From NCBI GenBank assembly GCA_001972305.1, contig BDDD01000574.1, positions 1 to 64,000 of the forward strand: DNA of 64,000 nt, in the 5' to 3' direction. This DNA comes from Cephalotus follicularis (Eukaryota; Streptophyta; Magnoliopsida; Oxalidales; Cephalotaceae). A model generated the notes under the pieces. The model did not search any database. It saw only the letters and a program-made list of their open reading frames with translations, and was not told where the DNA came from. Positions 24,736-35,805 of the stretch are shown one piece after another (the first letter of the stretch is position 1; the number at the start of each line of letters is the position of its first letter). The position numbers and the translations under genes are program-made.

Positions 24736-25945
24736 ACTACCCCTAACTCAAAAGCTTATCCCAAGATCAATTGGAATGATCTATCTCTTTGAGTTTCCAA
24801 AGTCCTCCAACAATCTTTTAATTCCAGCAAGATTACTCTATACAGTACATGCATTAAGGTTCAGTCATTAACCAGGAGATTAACTAGTTATCCAGATGCA
24901 ATACTACTTCAACAGTAGCTTATAACTAGTTCCTTAAGTCTTAAACTTCCATTATCAATACTTTCCTATTATTCACTTCTACTTCTAGTAACCACCATGT
25001 TTCATGTACAGAAGTGTATATGTGTTTAGCCAGTATACACATGCTTAGAGACAATTATAACAGTAACCCTAATCGAATCATAGGCCTAGTAACAATTCTC
25101 TAAGCTCCATTTCCATATTTCCTACTCCTTTTCAATATCAATTCTAATTCCATTTAAAGATTGTTAACTTTAAACATTAACAGAAGTTATTGAACATCCT
25201 CCCAGTTTACACTATCATTACAGTAACAGTAAGTTCGAATTTAGAAACTTACCAAGAGTCCAAAGCTCAAATCTTCCTTCTTTGAGCTTTCTAATCCTTC
25301 CAATGCAAGCTCTCAATAATCCCAACAACTTTCCTCAATAATCAGTGTTTCTAACACTCATATCACAACTCAACAGTTGATATAAGCCTTGAATTCGCCA
25401 GATTCTTTAACTCCTCCTTCTCTCATCACATGCACTTCTTTCTCTCTTCTCTCTATCTCTTTCTCACCTTTCTCTCTTTGGATTCTTGCAGGTTGCAAGT
25501 CTGCAAGTTGCAGAGAGAATAGAGGACATGCAAGCATGCCTTTTTGCATGTTCTGGCAGCTCCTGTCTCGTGTGACACCTGCCTACCATGCAATCTCTTT
25601 TTTGTTCAGTTTAACAGGCATGCACAGACACCTGTTCTGTACCGATCCAGTCAACTGTCTTCAATTGGCATTCGACTGTCCACAACACGCATCTGGCAGT
25701 CGACTGCTCCCCTGTGACAGTCGGCTGCCCCTTCACAAACCAGGAAGTCGACTGCCCCCCTGTGGCAGTCGGCTGTCAAAGGCTGTTTTAGGGTTTCTTA
25801 GCTTGTTACTTCACCAATTGTACATCGATTCATCCCAAGCAATTACCAAACATAATTTGGTAATAATTGAACATTAAATTCAAATGAGTGCACATTTTAT
25901 TAATCAATATTACAATGTACACGAATTGAATTTGCAGTTATTACA
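24736..25945 (-). mobile_element. Element B 5' LTR, distal segment
   Basis: This resumes B's LTR after C1 and ends at TGTAATAACTGC (minus strand) at 25945. With 18366-19786 it makes a ~2.63-kb LTR. A palindrome cluster lies at 25648-25775. The next five bases, TTGAC, would be B's right-hand target duplication; its partner is outside the window. Confidence 0.92.
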
Positions 25946-26112
25946 TTGACAGTGTCTCTACCATGATAATAACGATTAGCACATTTGATACATGGGCAAC
26001 AAATAAATTCTTCCTGATTTTTATTCCTATATGAAAGGTTCAAAAACATTCTAACCCTTTGAACATATGCTCTTGGATTTATTCTACGTAAATCAATCCA
26101 ACTCTTATCCAT
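25946..26112 (-). pseudogene. CACTA (En/Spm) transposase-associated exon, cut by element B
   Basis: The predicted start MDKSWIDLRR, followed by YVQRVRMFLN and a C-P-C-I-K-C cluster, matches the transposase-associated N-terminal zinc domain of plant CACTA transposons. About 56 codons remain, running leftwards to B's LTR end at 25945. The remainder of the gene would lie left of B, outside the window. No CACTA terminal repeats were found with confidence. The fragment marks the insertion target of B. Confidence 0.75.
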
Positions 26113-27888
26113 CTCTATCTTATGACTTTTGATCCCTAATAACAAAAACACAATCAGTAACAATTAGACATGCATAAACCGATTTCGTTATCCTGAGCAA
26201 GAAAGTTTCAAAATTCAGTATTTTTTTTTATTTCATATAATTTTGAGCACACAGCAAACCAAAAAAATATGAGTATCTGCAAAACCCTGACTTAAAACAA
26301 ATTACAAAAAACAATTGATCAATCGTAGAAAAAAAACCATAAATAATAAATAATAAATCGAATATGAGTATCCAAAGTAGAGAACAAGTTCATTTATATG
26401 GCCAGTGAATCCAAAATAAGTAAAAAACTACAAGTTTATTTAGTTCTACTTCAAAAACTACTCCAGCCTTGCATATAGTTAACTTAAAACCTATCATTCA
26501 ATATATGCATTTATTTTAGTTTCTGCATTTACCAAGTAACCAAATGAAATCCAACCATTTCAAATTTTTTTATGTTTTTTGTCTTACATTTCAAACATGG
26601 ACATATTATTTGGCCTCTAATCACAACATTTTGAGACTAAGCAAAATATATGGGTTCTTCAATCTCTCTTCTGTCTTCCCTGTCCAACCCTTTAAACTTG
26701 GACAACTTCTTGACCCACTGCCTATTAGATGTCATATAAACTATACAACAATGATGTAGCTAAATACCCTAACAAATATCAATAACTCATTTATAATTAG
26801 AACATCTTTTATTCAATCATATAGAAAATTTAATTCTATTATTAAAAAGAATTGAGCATGACCTGTTCTAATTATAAATGAGTTATTGATATTTGTTAGG
26901 ATATTTAACTACATGGTTGTTGTATGAATATCCTATAGTTTTTATTTACAGGAGGTCATGGTCTCCCCTTCACAATCATGTAGCATTTTGGAGAGCGTAA
27001 ATTGAAGTCAGAGACTAATATATATGTATTTATGAAATAATGTCTTTGTGTTGATTAAAAGTTTTGATAGACTTATAAATTTCATATTAAATAGAGTCAT
27101 AAACATGCTTCAATTACATTAACTAAAATTTTGCAATTGGTTGCCATAATGTATGTTTCGATGGGAAGAAGTTTAAAGAAATGATTTAACACTACATATG
27201 ATTGATTAACCTTGTTAAAGATTGAAATGAAGCATATGTTATTACATTGTACAACCTCAAGAAATATAATCCCACAATAACACCGGGTTGTTTGCTATTA
27301 CAGTGTGTTTACTTTCCCCTAAAACAACGAACCTTGAAGACAATGTGTTTACTCTCCCCTAAAACAATGAACCTCACAAAAATGATGAAGTCATAAAGAT
27401 AAAAACCCTTACATGTTGTAATCCTATGGTCAAGCATTACATAATAGCTAATTAAAGTAAAGAAATTCATATGTGATGTTTATGAAAAAATAGAGAAATA
27501 TAAAAGTGAAAATCCAATATTTACATGTCAAGCATTACAAAAAGCTAAATAGAGAATTCAAAACTAAACCCTAAACTGGCCAAATATGAAAAAAATAAAT
27601 AAAAAATGAATAAAAAAATGGAATACCTAGAGTGTTGGTGTTGGTCGGTGGTAGTGGTTACTTATGGTTGTCAAACGGTTGGCGTTGGCGTTGGTCGGTG
27701 TGACAGAAATAGAGAGAGAAAGTGAGGGGGTGAGACAAAGATTGGAGATCGGAGAGCTGTAGCGGTTGCCGAACGAAGTGGGAGATTGGGAATTTCATCG
27801 TCTTCAGTTTGGGATGGGAATGGTTGTCAAACGGTTGGGGTTGGGGTTGGCGTTGGCGTTGGGCGGTGTGACATAAATAGAGAGAGAA
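26113..27888. other. A+T-rich non-coding stretch upstream of the CACTA exon
   Basis: No open frame with recognisable product. It includes a fold-back MITE (26735-26943), two ~31-bp direct repeats with the core GTTTACT(T/C)TCCCCTAAAA (near 27306 and 27344), and a GTTGG-rich duplicated block at its right end. Part may be the 5' region of the CACTA element. Confidence 0.5.
26735..26943. mobile_element. Fold-back MITE-like inverted repeat
   Basis: The left arm (about 26736-26804) and right arm (about 26864-26942) are near-perfect inverted copies of ~60 bp, with one longer indel near the outer end and an A+T-rich centre. Size and structure fit a non-autonomous DNA transposon. The superfamily is not determined because no clean target duplication is visible. 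Confidence 0.75.
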
Positions 27889-27890
27889 AT
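27664..27890 (+). repeat. Duplicated GTTGG-rich block at element D's truncation point
   Basis: A ~55-60 bp segment (TGGTTGTCAAACGGTTGG, then GTTGGCGTTGG and an AGAGAGAGAAA tail) occurs at about 27664-27722 and again at 27829-27890. The second copy abuts the broken RNase H sequence of element D. Confidence 0.8.
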
Positions 27891-29289
27891 GTTGCATAAG
27901 GACGCATCCCAATCCTTTCCCATAAGCATCAATATAGACAGTAAAACCCTCATTACCCTCTGGTAATGCCAACACTGGAGCCAAAATCAACCGACTCCTC
28001 GACTCTTGGAAACTTACCTCACAAGAATCATCCCACACAAAACTTGACTTCTTCTGAGTCAACTGTGTCAATGGTGTAGCAAGCTTCAAAAATCCTTTGA
28101 TGAACCTTCGGTAGTAGCCAGCCAATCCCAAGAAGCTACGAAGCTCAGTAACGCTCCTCAGTTGGGGCCAATCAGCAATACTCTCTATCTTCGAAGGATC
28201 CACCGATAATCCTTCACTCGACACAATGTGACCTAGGAAAGTCACATGATCCAGCCAAAACTCGCACTTGCTGAATTTGGCGAACAATTGTTCCTTCTAC
28301 AATGTCTGAAATACAATCTTCAAATGCTGCATGTGTTCCTCAATACTCCTTGAATAAATCAGGATGTCGTGTAAGAACATAACGACAAACTGGTCAAGAT
28401 AGGGTTGGAACACTCAGCTCGTCAAACACATAAAGGTTGCAGGAGCATTTGTCAAACCAAATGGCAGTATCAGAAATTCATAATGCCCATATATGGTTTG
28501 AAATGCGGTCTTCTCCACATCACCTTCCCGGATCCTCAGATGATGATAACCTGTCCTCAGGTCAAGTTTGGAGAATACAGTAGAGCCTTGCAGTTGGTCG
28601 AACAACTCCTCAATATTTGGCAGAGGGTACTTGTTCTTCACAGTTACCTGATTTAGCAGCCTGTGATCGATGCATAGCCGCATCGAACCATCCTTCTTTT
28701 TCATAAATAGGACCAGTGCTCCCCACGGTGACACACTCGGTCTGATGAAGCCCTTATCAAGATAATACTGCAATTGAGTCTTCAACTCCTTCAGTTCAGT
28801 AGGAGCCATTCGGTATGGAGCTTTTGATATAGGAGCAGTCCCAGGCAATAGTTCAATGCTGAACTCTACACCTCTCTCCGGTGGCAACGAAGTGAGATCA
28901 TCCAGAAATACATCAGGAAAATCACATACAACAGGTTCTTGTTCAATACTAGGCGTACCTTTCGTATGATCAATCACATATGCCAAATAGCCTTCGCATC
29001 CTTGCTTGAGATACTTCTGTGCTCGAGTATATGAAATTATCAGAGCAGAAACATTCTTCTCTCCGATAAACTTGCACTCAGTCCCATCTTGAAGGTAAAA
29101 GGTCATCATCTTGTTATAGCAATCAACACAAGCATGATGAGCATACAACCAGTCCATCCTCAAGATTACATTGAAATCCCGGATAGGCAACACTATTAAG
29201 TCATCAGATAACTGAATCCCAGCTACCATGATCTCACAATTTTTCATTATAGTATCCGATAGAAGACAAGTACCAGATGGAGTACTCAC
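27889..29289 (-). pseudogene. pol: Element D RT-RNase H, truncated
   Basis: Chromovirus pol related to B. In order it carries the [12 protein letters not shown] region, [22 protein letters not shown] and LPFGLTNAP. An in-frame TGA near 28411 follows, then FLHDIL (His codon 28369-28371, replacing catalytic Asp as in B) and a TAG near 28288. The connection domain and the RNase H start, [15 protein letters not shown], complete it. At 27889 the sequence leaves pol abruptly for the GTTGG block. The rest of RNase H, integrase, chromodomain and 3' LTR are absent. The frame is otherwise continuous. Confidence 0.9.
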
Positions 29290-30642
29290 CTCCTATACAT
29301 AAGGTAAGCTAGAAGTAACACCATGCAAATTGCGAGCAAATTCAGATGCAATAAATGAATGTGTCACACCAGCGTCAATCAATACATGAGCTAGTGTGCC
29401 AGATATAAAAATGATACCTCCCACAGCAGTAGTAGATTCTGGCGCATCATCTCTAGATAAGGTGTAGACCCTACCTTTCACAATCCCTTTTCCGGTATCC
29501 TTCCGCGGTTGAGCAGCCGCAACACTACCACTCGCACCAGTACTTCCTTGTTGGCCGCGCGCTTCATCTCTCATCATTGGACACCCATTAAGCATATGTT
29601 CTTGTGAACCACACCTCAAGCATTTCCCCATCTTTTTCCAGCACTCAGTCTCATCATGGTTCTGGCGACCACATAAAGTACATCCACCCGAATTCCGTTG
29701 ACTACTTCGGCTAGGAGTCCTTGATCGTGAATTACTGCGTCGAGAACCTCCTTTTCCCCGGTTACCAGACCTTGATGATTTAGCCGGATTGTTACTTCCC
29801 TGTCCTTGTGATTGTGCAGGCCTTGATTGATTAGTACGAGACCGCTTTGCTCTCCTTTCATTAGCATCAACTTCCAGAATCATCGCCCTTTCAGCAATAT
29901 CTACAAAAGAAGTTAGTTGCAGCAATAACAGTTTAGACCTGATGTCAGGTCGAAGGCCTTTCAGAAACCTTCGGATCATTCGCGATTCACCCTCCACCAG
30001 ATAGGGGGTATGCCTTGCCAATTCCACAAATCTAGTATGATACTGAGCTACCCTTATATCCCCTTGACGTAACTTCATCAGCTCGGTCTCGCTCCTGTCA
30101 TACTCTATCTGCGGTACATATGTTGCAAGGAACTCAGACTGAAATCTGTCCCAAGTCCTGTCAAGTCTACGAGATTCCCACTTTGCTTCAATCCTTTCCC
30201 ACCAATAGGTAGCTTTGCCCCATAAGCGGTATACAGCAAAGTTGAGTTTCTGCTCATCAGCACTTCAAGGCAGCAAATATTTTCTCCAGGTCTCTAATCC
30301 ACTGTTCAGCCACAGTAGCATTCAACTCGCCATTGAACATCGGAGGATTCTGTCTCATGAACCGCTCCAAATCTCTGCCAAATCCACCGGTATGACAAGT
30401 TTCAGGAGCAGGTTGATAGGCCCGGTTAGCCTCGTAGATCTGCTGTATCTGCTCCATGTTAGCCGCATTAGCTTGCATCTGCTGCTGGAAGAGGTCAGCC
30501 ATGCGGTCAAAATTACTCCTCTCGTCTGCATTGGAGGAACATTTACTCCTTCATTCACTGCCAGATCATTTCCATGTGCTGGTGGAGCATTGATCCCTTC
30601 GTCGACTCTACGCCTTCCCCTTCTACCTCTTCGTAGGTCCAT
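29290..30642 (-). pseudogene. gag: Element D gag-protease, frameshifted
   Basis: It starts at 30642 (MDLRRGRRGRRR). A frameshift near 30530 moves into MADLFQQQMQ, and a second shift near 30255 (after FAALKC) returns to the original frame. Two zinc knuckles ([23 protein letters not shown]) are intact. Protease reads IDAGVTHSF, with Val at 29365-29367 where A has Ala, the same substitution as B. A TAG at about 29290 ends the open part. Protein similarity to B and A is high throughout. Confidence 0.88.
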
Positions 30643-30733
30643 TCTGTTTCCTATATGGAATGACATAATCATTAGGAAACAATACACTTAATTACCGAGA
30701 ATCTTATCCCAGCGATAGCTTATTTAAAAATAA

Positions 30734-30745
30734 GCTCTGATACCA
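30734..30745 (-). other. Primer-binding site of element D
   Basis: Minus strand TGGTATCAGAGC, as in A and B, three bases from the LTR end at 30749. Confidence 0.92.
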
Positions 30746-30748
30746 TGC

Positions 30749-33304
30749 TGTCACACCCCGCTTTCCGTCAGAGACAACATATATGGTGATATCAGTTATA
30801 AATAATAATCCAGCATTCAACATTATTCAAAATTCAACAACATAACGGAAGCATTCATTTCCGGATTATAAAATTATCCACACGCAGCCCATACTACGTG
30901 CTTATACAGTACAAACAATTATCCTTTTACATATTGGAATTGTAAAATGACAACAATGGAGTATGATCGTTCAATTCAATACAAACATAGTAGATAACAA
31001 CCTTAAACAAGATAGAAGCTCTCCAATAAAGCTTTATCAGCACTTCCCCGAACGCCTTCACTTAATTTGAAATTGTAGGGGGTTAGCCGTTGTCCTCACT
31101 TGGCTAAGTAGGAAAATGCATGAGAAAGAATATATAAATGTAACATGCATGTCAGTTATCTGAAATAACATATATATAAGTATTTTAATATATATAAGCA
31201 ATCATGCCAAGTGGCCATAGACAATACAATTCAGGATTACCGCACAAGGGTAAAATCAATCAGTATAGTGTTTGGGTGTCACATGTCGCTAACTCCTAGC
31301 ACCAACTGCGCACTACCTAACTATCACCCTACACTCCGAAGGCGATAGATCAGGTCAATTCTGCCGGCATTTAGCGGGTAGGTAACAATCAGGATCTGCA
31401 TTACAGATAAGTGTAGTGGATGCTCTAGCCAACTCCTGGCATGTAGGCTCACCCCGTAGTTAGTGATGTCTCCTATCACTCGACTAACGGTAATAACATA
31501 GACAAACAATTCAATCAATTCAGTAGCAATATTACATAAATCTATAATATGCAATATAATAGTAGTTTTCTTTTGAAACATTTAACAGTTCAGTAACCGT
31601 ACCTCTCATTGGAGGAAACGATATTCAGTACAGTAGTTGTGCCTCTCAAAGGAGGAAAACCAGTAGATCATTAGACAATAAGTTTTCGTTTTGAAACAAT
31701 AGGAAGAAAACCCATATTTATGCTTATAGCACTAGTTGGTTCAATCATTAGTATTAAGTGTAACAATAGTATTTATAAACACTTAATAGCTATACAGTAT
31801 GTATAAGCATCATTAAACAGCAGCGGACAATCACAATTCAAGGGTTCAACAAGATGTTAGCATACCCTAGTCATTCATGCACAACTCTTACACAAGGGGT
31901 GCATACGTTGTTCACTTTCTGTAATATAACTACCTAAGGCCATGATTGACTGTTGCGATCATCCCATGTGGAGGCCGGGGTAATTACACACAATTTAAAG
32001 CCTAACAGTAGCTAATATCAGTAATTTGTCACTTAACAGTCGGCTGTTCATAAGAATAGCCGGCTGTTTTCATGAGGCAGTCGACTGTTTATCCTTAACA
32101 GTCGACTGTTTACATTGAGCAGCTGACTGTTGGGATTAAATAGTCGACTGTTTTTGTCCAGAATCGTCAGGCAGTAGTTTTAACAAAACAGGGTATACAT
32201 GTCACTATCCAATTCCGACCAATCAATAACATGCAATCATACAAAAAACATCCAGACATGATATACATATTATATATTCTATAAATTGTCAAAACCCCTA
32301 CCTTAAAAGCAATCCCGAAATCAATTTGAATTGATTTCTCTCTTTAAGTTCCAAGTTCTTCAACCTCCAACTCAACTTCCAATTTGCAACAATTACTCTA
32401 TATGGTAGCATGTTTATAGGTTTAGATACCAAAACCAGTAAGTTTAACGAGTTATCTAACCATGATAACATCAAGAATTGAAGCAGAAGCTTATAATCAA
32501 ATTTCTAAGTTCCATTTCCATTTCCTAACTAAATCCAAAATGCAACTCCAATTCCAGGCTTATTATTGATGATCAGATTTAATCAGTAGTGTTATAGAAC
32601 GAATATGCTATTGTTTAACTATAACTTCAACAATAACAGAATTTGGAAGCTTACCAGGAAATCAAGCTTCAACTCCTTCTTTGAACTCCAATCCTTCAAC
32701 ATGCACACAATAATTTCTCCAGTAAGAGTTCCTCTACCCTCAGTGTTTCTAACTCTCTAATCACTTATGCAGCCTCTGTTTATAAGGGAATTTCAATCCT
32801 GTTTCAGTCATTTGTTTCCACATGTTCTCTTCTCTCTCACACATGCATCTCTTCTTTCAATTTCTTTCTCACTTTGCTGCTGTGATTTCAGGTTTGCAGG
32901 TGAACAGGTCTTGCAGAATGAATAGAGAACATGCAAGACACCACTCTTGCATGTTGTACACCCGGTGGCACGCATCTATCAAGAAAGACACGTTTAGGCT
33001 GCCACTGCTATGTTCTTACACGCCATGCACAGACACCTGTCTGTGCCAGACCAGTCGACTATTATCCTATGGCAGTCGACTGTCACTCTTGAATCAAAGC
33101 AGTCGGCTGTTACCCTGTGACAGTCGGTTGTTTGAGGCTAGTTTTGGATTGTTAAATGTATTTCACCACATTTGCGTTTTAAATCAAGTCCAACAATTCG
33201 ACAATCCCAACTTATATAGTAATTGGATATTAAAACTTAATACAATGCATATTTTATTCATCATTGGGTACAATATACATTAATTGGAATTTGCGGTTAT
33301 TACA
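30749..33304 (-). mobile_element. Element D 5' LTR (2556 bp)
   Basis: On the minus strand it runs TGTAATAACCGC at 33304 to GGTGTGACA at 30749. It contains the TTAGCC/GGCTAA hairpin (31083-31107) and two CAGTCGACTG clusters (32036-32155 and 33052-33132), in the same relative positions as in A and B. The right flank TATGT (33305-33309) would be the target duplication; the left partner is lost with the truncated half of the element. Confidence 0.92.
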
Positions 33305-34210
33305 TATGTATTGTTTGTCCCTATGTATGATTACTGATTGTTTATGGAGCGTCTGCAGGCCTATGGACTTTGATGTGTTTAGGACTAGCCAAGTATACCC
33401 CCGCTTAGGGACAGTTGGTATATCGAAGCTATCCGCAATTGGCATTCATGCATACAACATGCCATACATATAGATATGGTTATACTGTTGCATTACATGG
33501 CATACTGTTATACTGTTGCACAAACACACTGTTATACTGCTGCATGCATAGCACATAGTATACCTACCCGGCTATATGTCGTTGACCCATTTCATTGTAA
33601 TGGAATGGATCAGGTCCAGGTGATGGATTGCAGTGAATAAGATTGAGACGGATGGATTTTTGGAGCAGGTTATGGATGACAACCAGATCTTATATATGGT
33701 TTTGTTTATGGACGCTTATATGCATTGTATAAGTTGCTTATCAGGGCCTTGTGTATATATAACTGAACTATATGGATTTATAATACTTGACATATGTAAG
33801 AGACAATATAGAGATATGTTTTATTTCAGCTATCGACCTGCCGACATATGGCAGTGCTTATGATATGTGTGTTGATGTATTGGATATGCATGGGTTCATC
33901 ATTTGAGATATTAGAATGATATAATTCTATTGAGTTGTGGTTTGCTGAGGGCTGAGCCCAAATATATAAATTATCTTTTTCTTTACAGGGGGCATAGTCC
34001 GATAAACGAATACTTCATACTCGATTTTCAAGAAATTATAAGAGTTAGAATATATTCAATTTATTATTCGTCTGATGTAATAAGATTGTTTAAAGTTTTA
34101 AATTTATAGCATGTTTTTGGAGTATGAATTATATATGGTGTGAATGGATTGAACGGATGGTATATCACGCACCGAGTTGTGGGGGTTTCCTCGCTGTTCG
34201 GGGCGTGACA
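33305..34210 (+). mobile_element. Family-C-like LTR fragment (3' end)
   Basis: It ends GGGGCGTGACA and contains the family-C landmark (TTGCTGAGGGCTGAGCCC, then CTTTACAGGGGGCATAG) near 33930-34010. The 5' part is absent; its left border is element D's LTR. No coding sequence. Confidence 0.75.
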
Positions 34211-34604
34211 ATATTGCTAACCCATCATTTGGGATAAGGCACCCTTATGTGATCAGGTTTAGATGGAATAGCAGAATGTGACTGCGATTAAGGTTATAGC
34301 AACCAATGAAAGTAGTTATACATAAAGCATGGGTTCAAGGAACATGTACTGTTATGGATTTTATATTATGTATGTACTATTTAGGTAATGTAATGGAATT
34401 GTACGACTTATGTGCATTCAAGAACTTGTATGGATATTAAATGTATTTTAATGGACTTAGGCACTTTTGCCTTGATATGTATTAAAGTTTTAATTCTTAT
34501 GATTTTTCGCTATATATAATAGACTTAACTAGTACCTAACTTAATGATTAATCGTATATGATTGAGGTGACGTCACGGGCCTCTACCGGGTCCAGAGTAT
34601 TACA
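34211..34604 (-). mobile_element. Unclassified LTR fragment
   Basis: Read on the minus strand it begins TGTAATACTCTGGACCC at 34604, an LTR-like start, and is cut at 34210 by the end of the family-C-like fragment. A GTGACGTCAC palindrome lies near 34567. The family is not identified. Confidence 0.5.
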
Positions 34605-34616
34605 TGATAATATATA

Positions 34617-35254
34617 TGTTGGAGCAAGCAGGCAAAACAATGAATAAAAAGAAAAGTACCAAGCATAAATTATATATTATACCGAATTGTATACCAACTG
34701 AGGATGATAAAATTTTCACATTTTCTTATGAATCTTTTGTACGTCCTAAAACACCTTCCTTAAAGTGTTATTCAGCCCAACTCCAGTGCAAGCATCAGAT
34801 GACCGAACCACCTCTAGGAACAACAAGAGAATAAACTGTTGGAATTCACCATTCAACAGTTTGATTAGACAAGCTCTTTATAAAATGGTTTCATACACTT
34901 CCTTTTCATCTATATCATCCATAGATGCTAGAATGAAGGCTCTATTTATAGAGTTCAAAAATCAACCCAAAGGTCTCTTTGAAGATGAAGAATCGCATCC
35001 ATTCATGAATGCATAATGAGCCATAAGTTCATTCATGAGCACTTAATGAATTCATAATGAATCATAAGTCCATTCATGAATACTTAGGGAATACATAATG
35101 AATCATAAGCCCATTTATGAATGTGATTAATTAAGAACCTTCTAAGTTTTGAAACTCTCATCGATATTCCAAAAGTCATGAAATAAGGAATATGAAATAT
35201 TAAAAGCCTTCTAGGTTTTGAAACTTTCGTAGAAATTGTCAAGAAATTCCAACA
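34617..35254 (-). mobile_element. copia1 3' LTR
   Basis: About 638 bp, aligning over its whole length (roughly 10% or more divergence by eye) with 58778-59419. On the minus strand it starts TGTTGGAATTTC directly after a purine-rich tract. Flanks are A+T-rich: ATATA at 34612-34616 matches 59421-59425 if one extra base beyond the right LTR end is allowed. Confidence 0.85.
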
Positions 35255-35373
35255 ATCCCCCACAAGTTTCAAACTTAGCAACCAAATATTAAAGAGCACT
35301 AGTCACATTGTGCATAATGAAGATATCCGAAGACTTGAATCTCCAAATATATTAACTGAAATAAAATATAGTT
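35255..35373 (-). other. copia1 polypurine tract and 3' untranslated internal segment
   Basis: Minus strand CTTGTGGGGGAT (35255-35266) abuts the LTR start and serves as polypurine tract. The remaining ~107 bp up to the start of copia2's LTR are non-coding. Confidence 0.75.
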
Positions 35374-35686
35374 TGTTATGACAAATTGCCTCCTTTAATA
35401 AAAATCAATGGAACACAATAATTTAACGTGGTTTGGTTTTGATGTGAAACCTACGTCTACGGACGAAGATGGATCAACATTTACTATCACTAATATTGGG
35501 ATTACAAAGATGTGGAAATAATAAACAAATCAACAAATTCCCTAATACACCAAATATGTGATAAAAAATATAGCCTTAACTATATACCCAAACCTTGGAG
35601 AAAATCGTAAGAAGCCAAGCTACTGAAAGAATCACTCATGCCTTGCTCTCTCTTGTTTTGTATATATGTCGCTTCATTTCAGAGAC

Positions 35687-35728
<42 letters not shown>

Positions 35729-35805
35729 TATATATATATATATGGCTTTAGGTTTAGCTAATTATTTATGGGCTTTGGGCTTGTTAATTAGAAGTCAGCC
35801 TAACA
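35374..35805 (-). mobile_element. copia2 3' LTR (432 bp), with CA and TA microsatellites
   Basis: On the minus strand it starts TGTTAGGCTGAC at 35805, just after AAGGTGGAGAT, a typical Tork/TNT1-type polypurine tract, and ends GTCATAACA at 35374. It includes (CA)n at 35691-35722 and (TA)n at 35729-35742. It lies inside the 3' region of copia1. Confidence 0.78.

Noticed and set aside
25389-25877. 162-codon open frame on the plus strand
   Set aside because: Antisense to element B's LTR; the same region in B's other LTR has a shorter frame, so it is not conserved as coding.
27640-27662. Possible CACTA terminus (GTAGTG / CACTACCACC) near the GTTGG block
   Set aside because: Only the five- to six-base core fits; no matching opposite terminus or 3-bp target duplication, and the area is low complexity.
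32822-33283. 153-codon open frame on the plus strand
   Set aside because: Antisense to element D's 5' LTR; composition follows the palindrome cluster and no protein family is recognisable.
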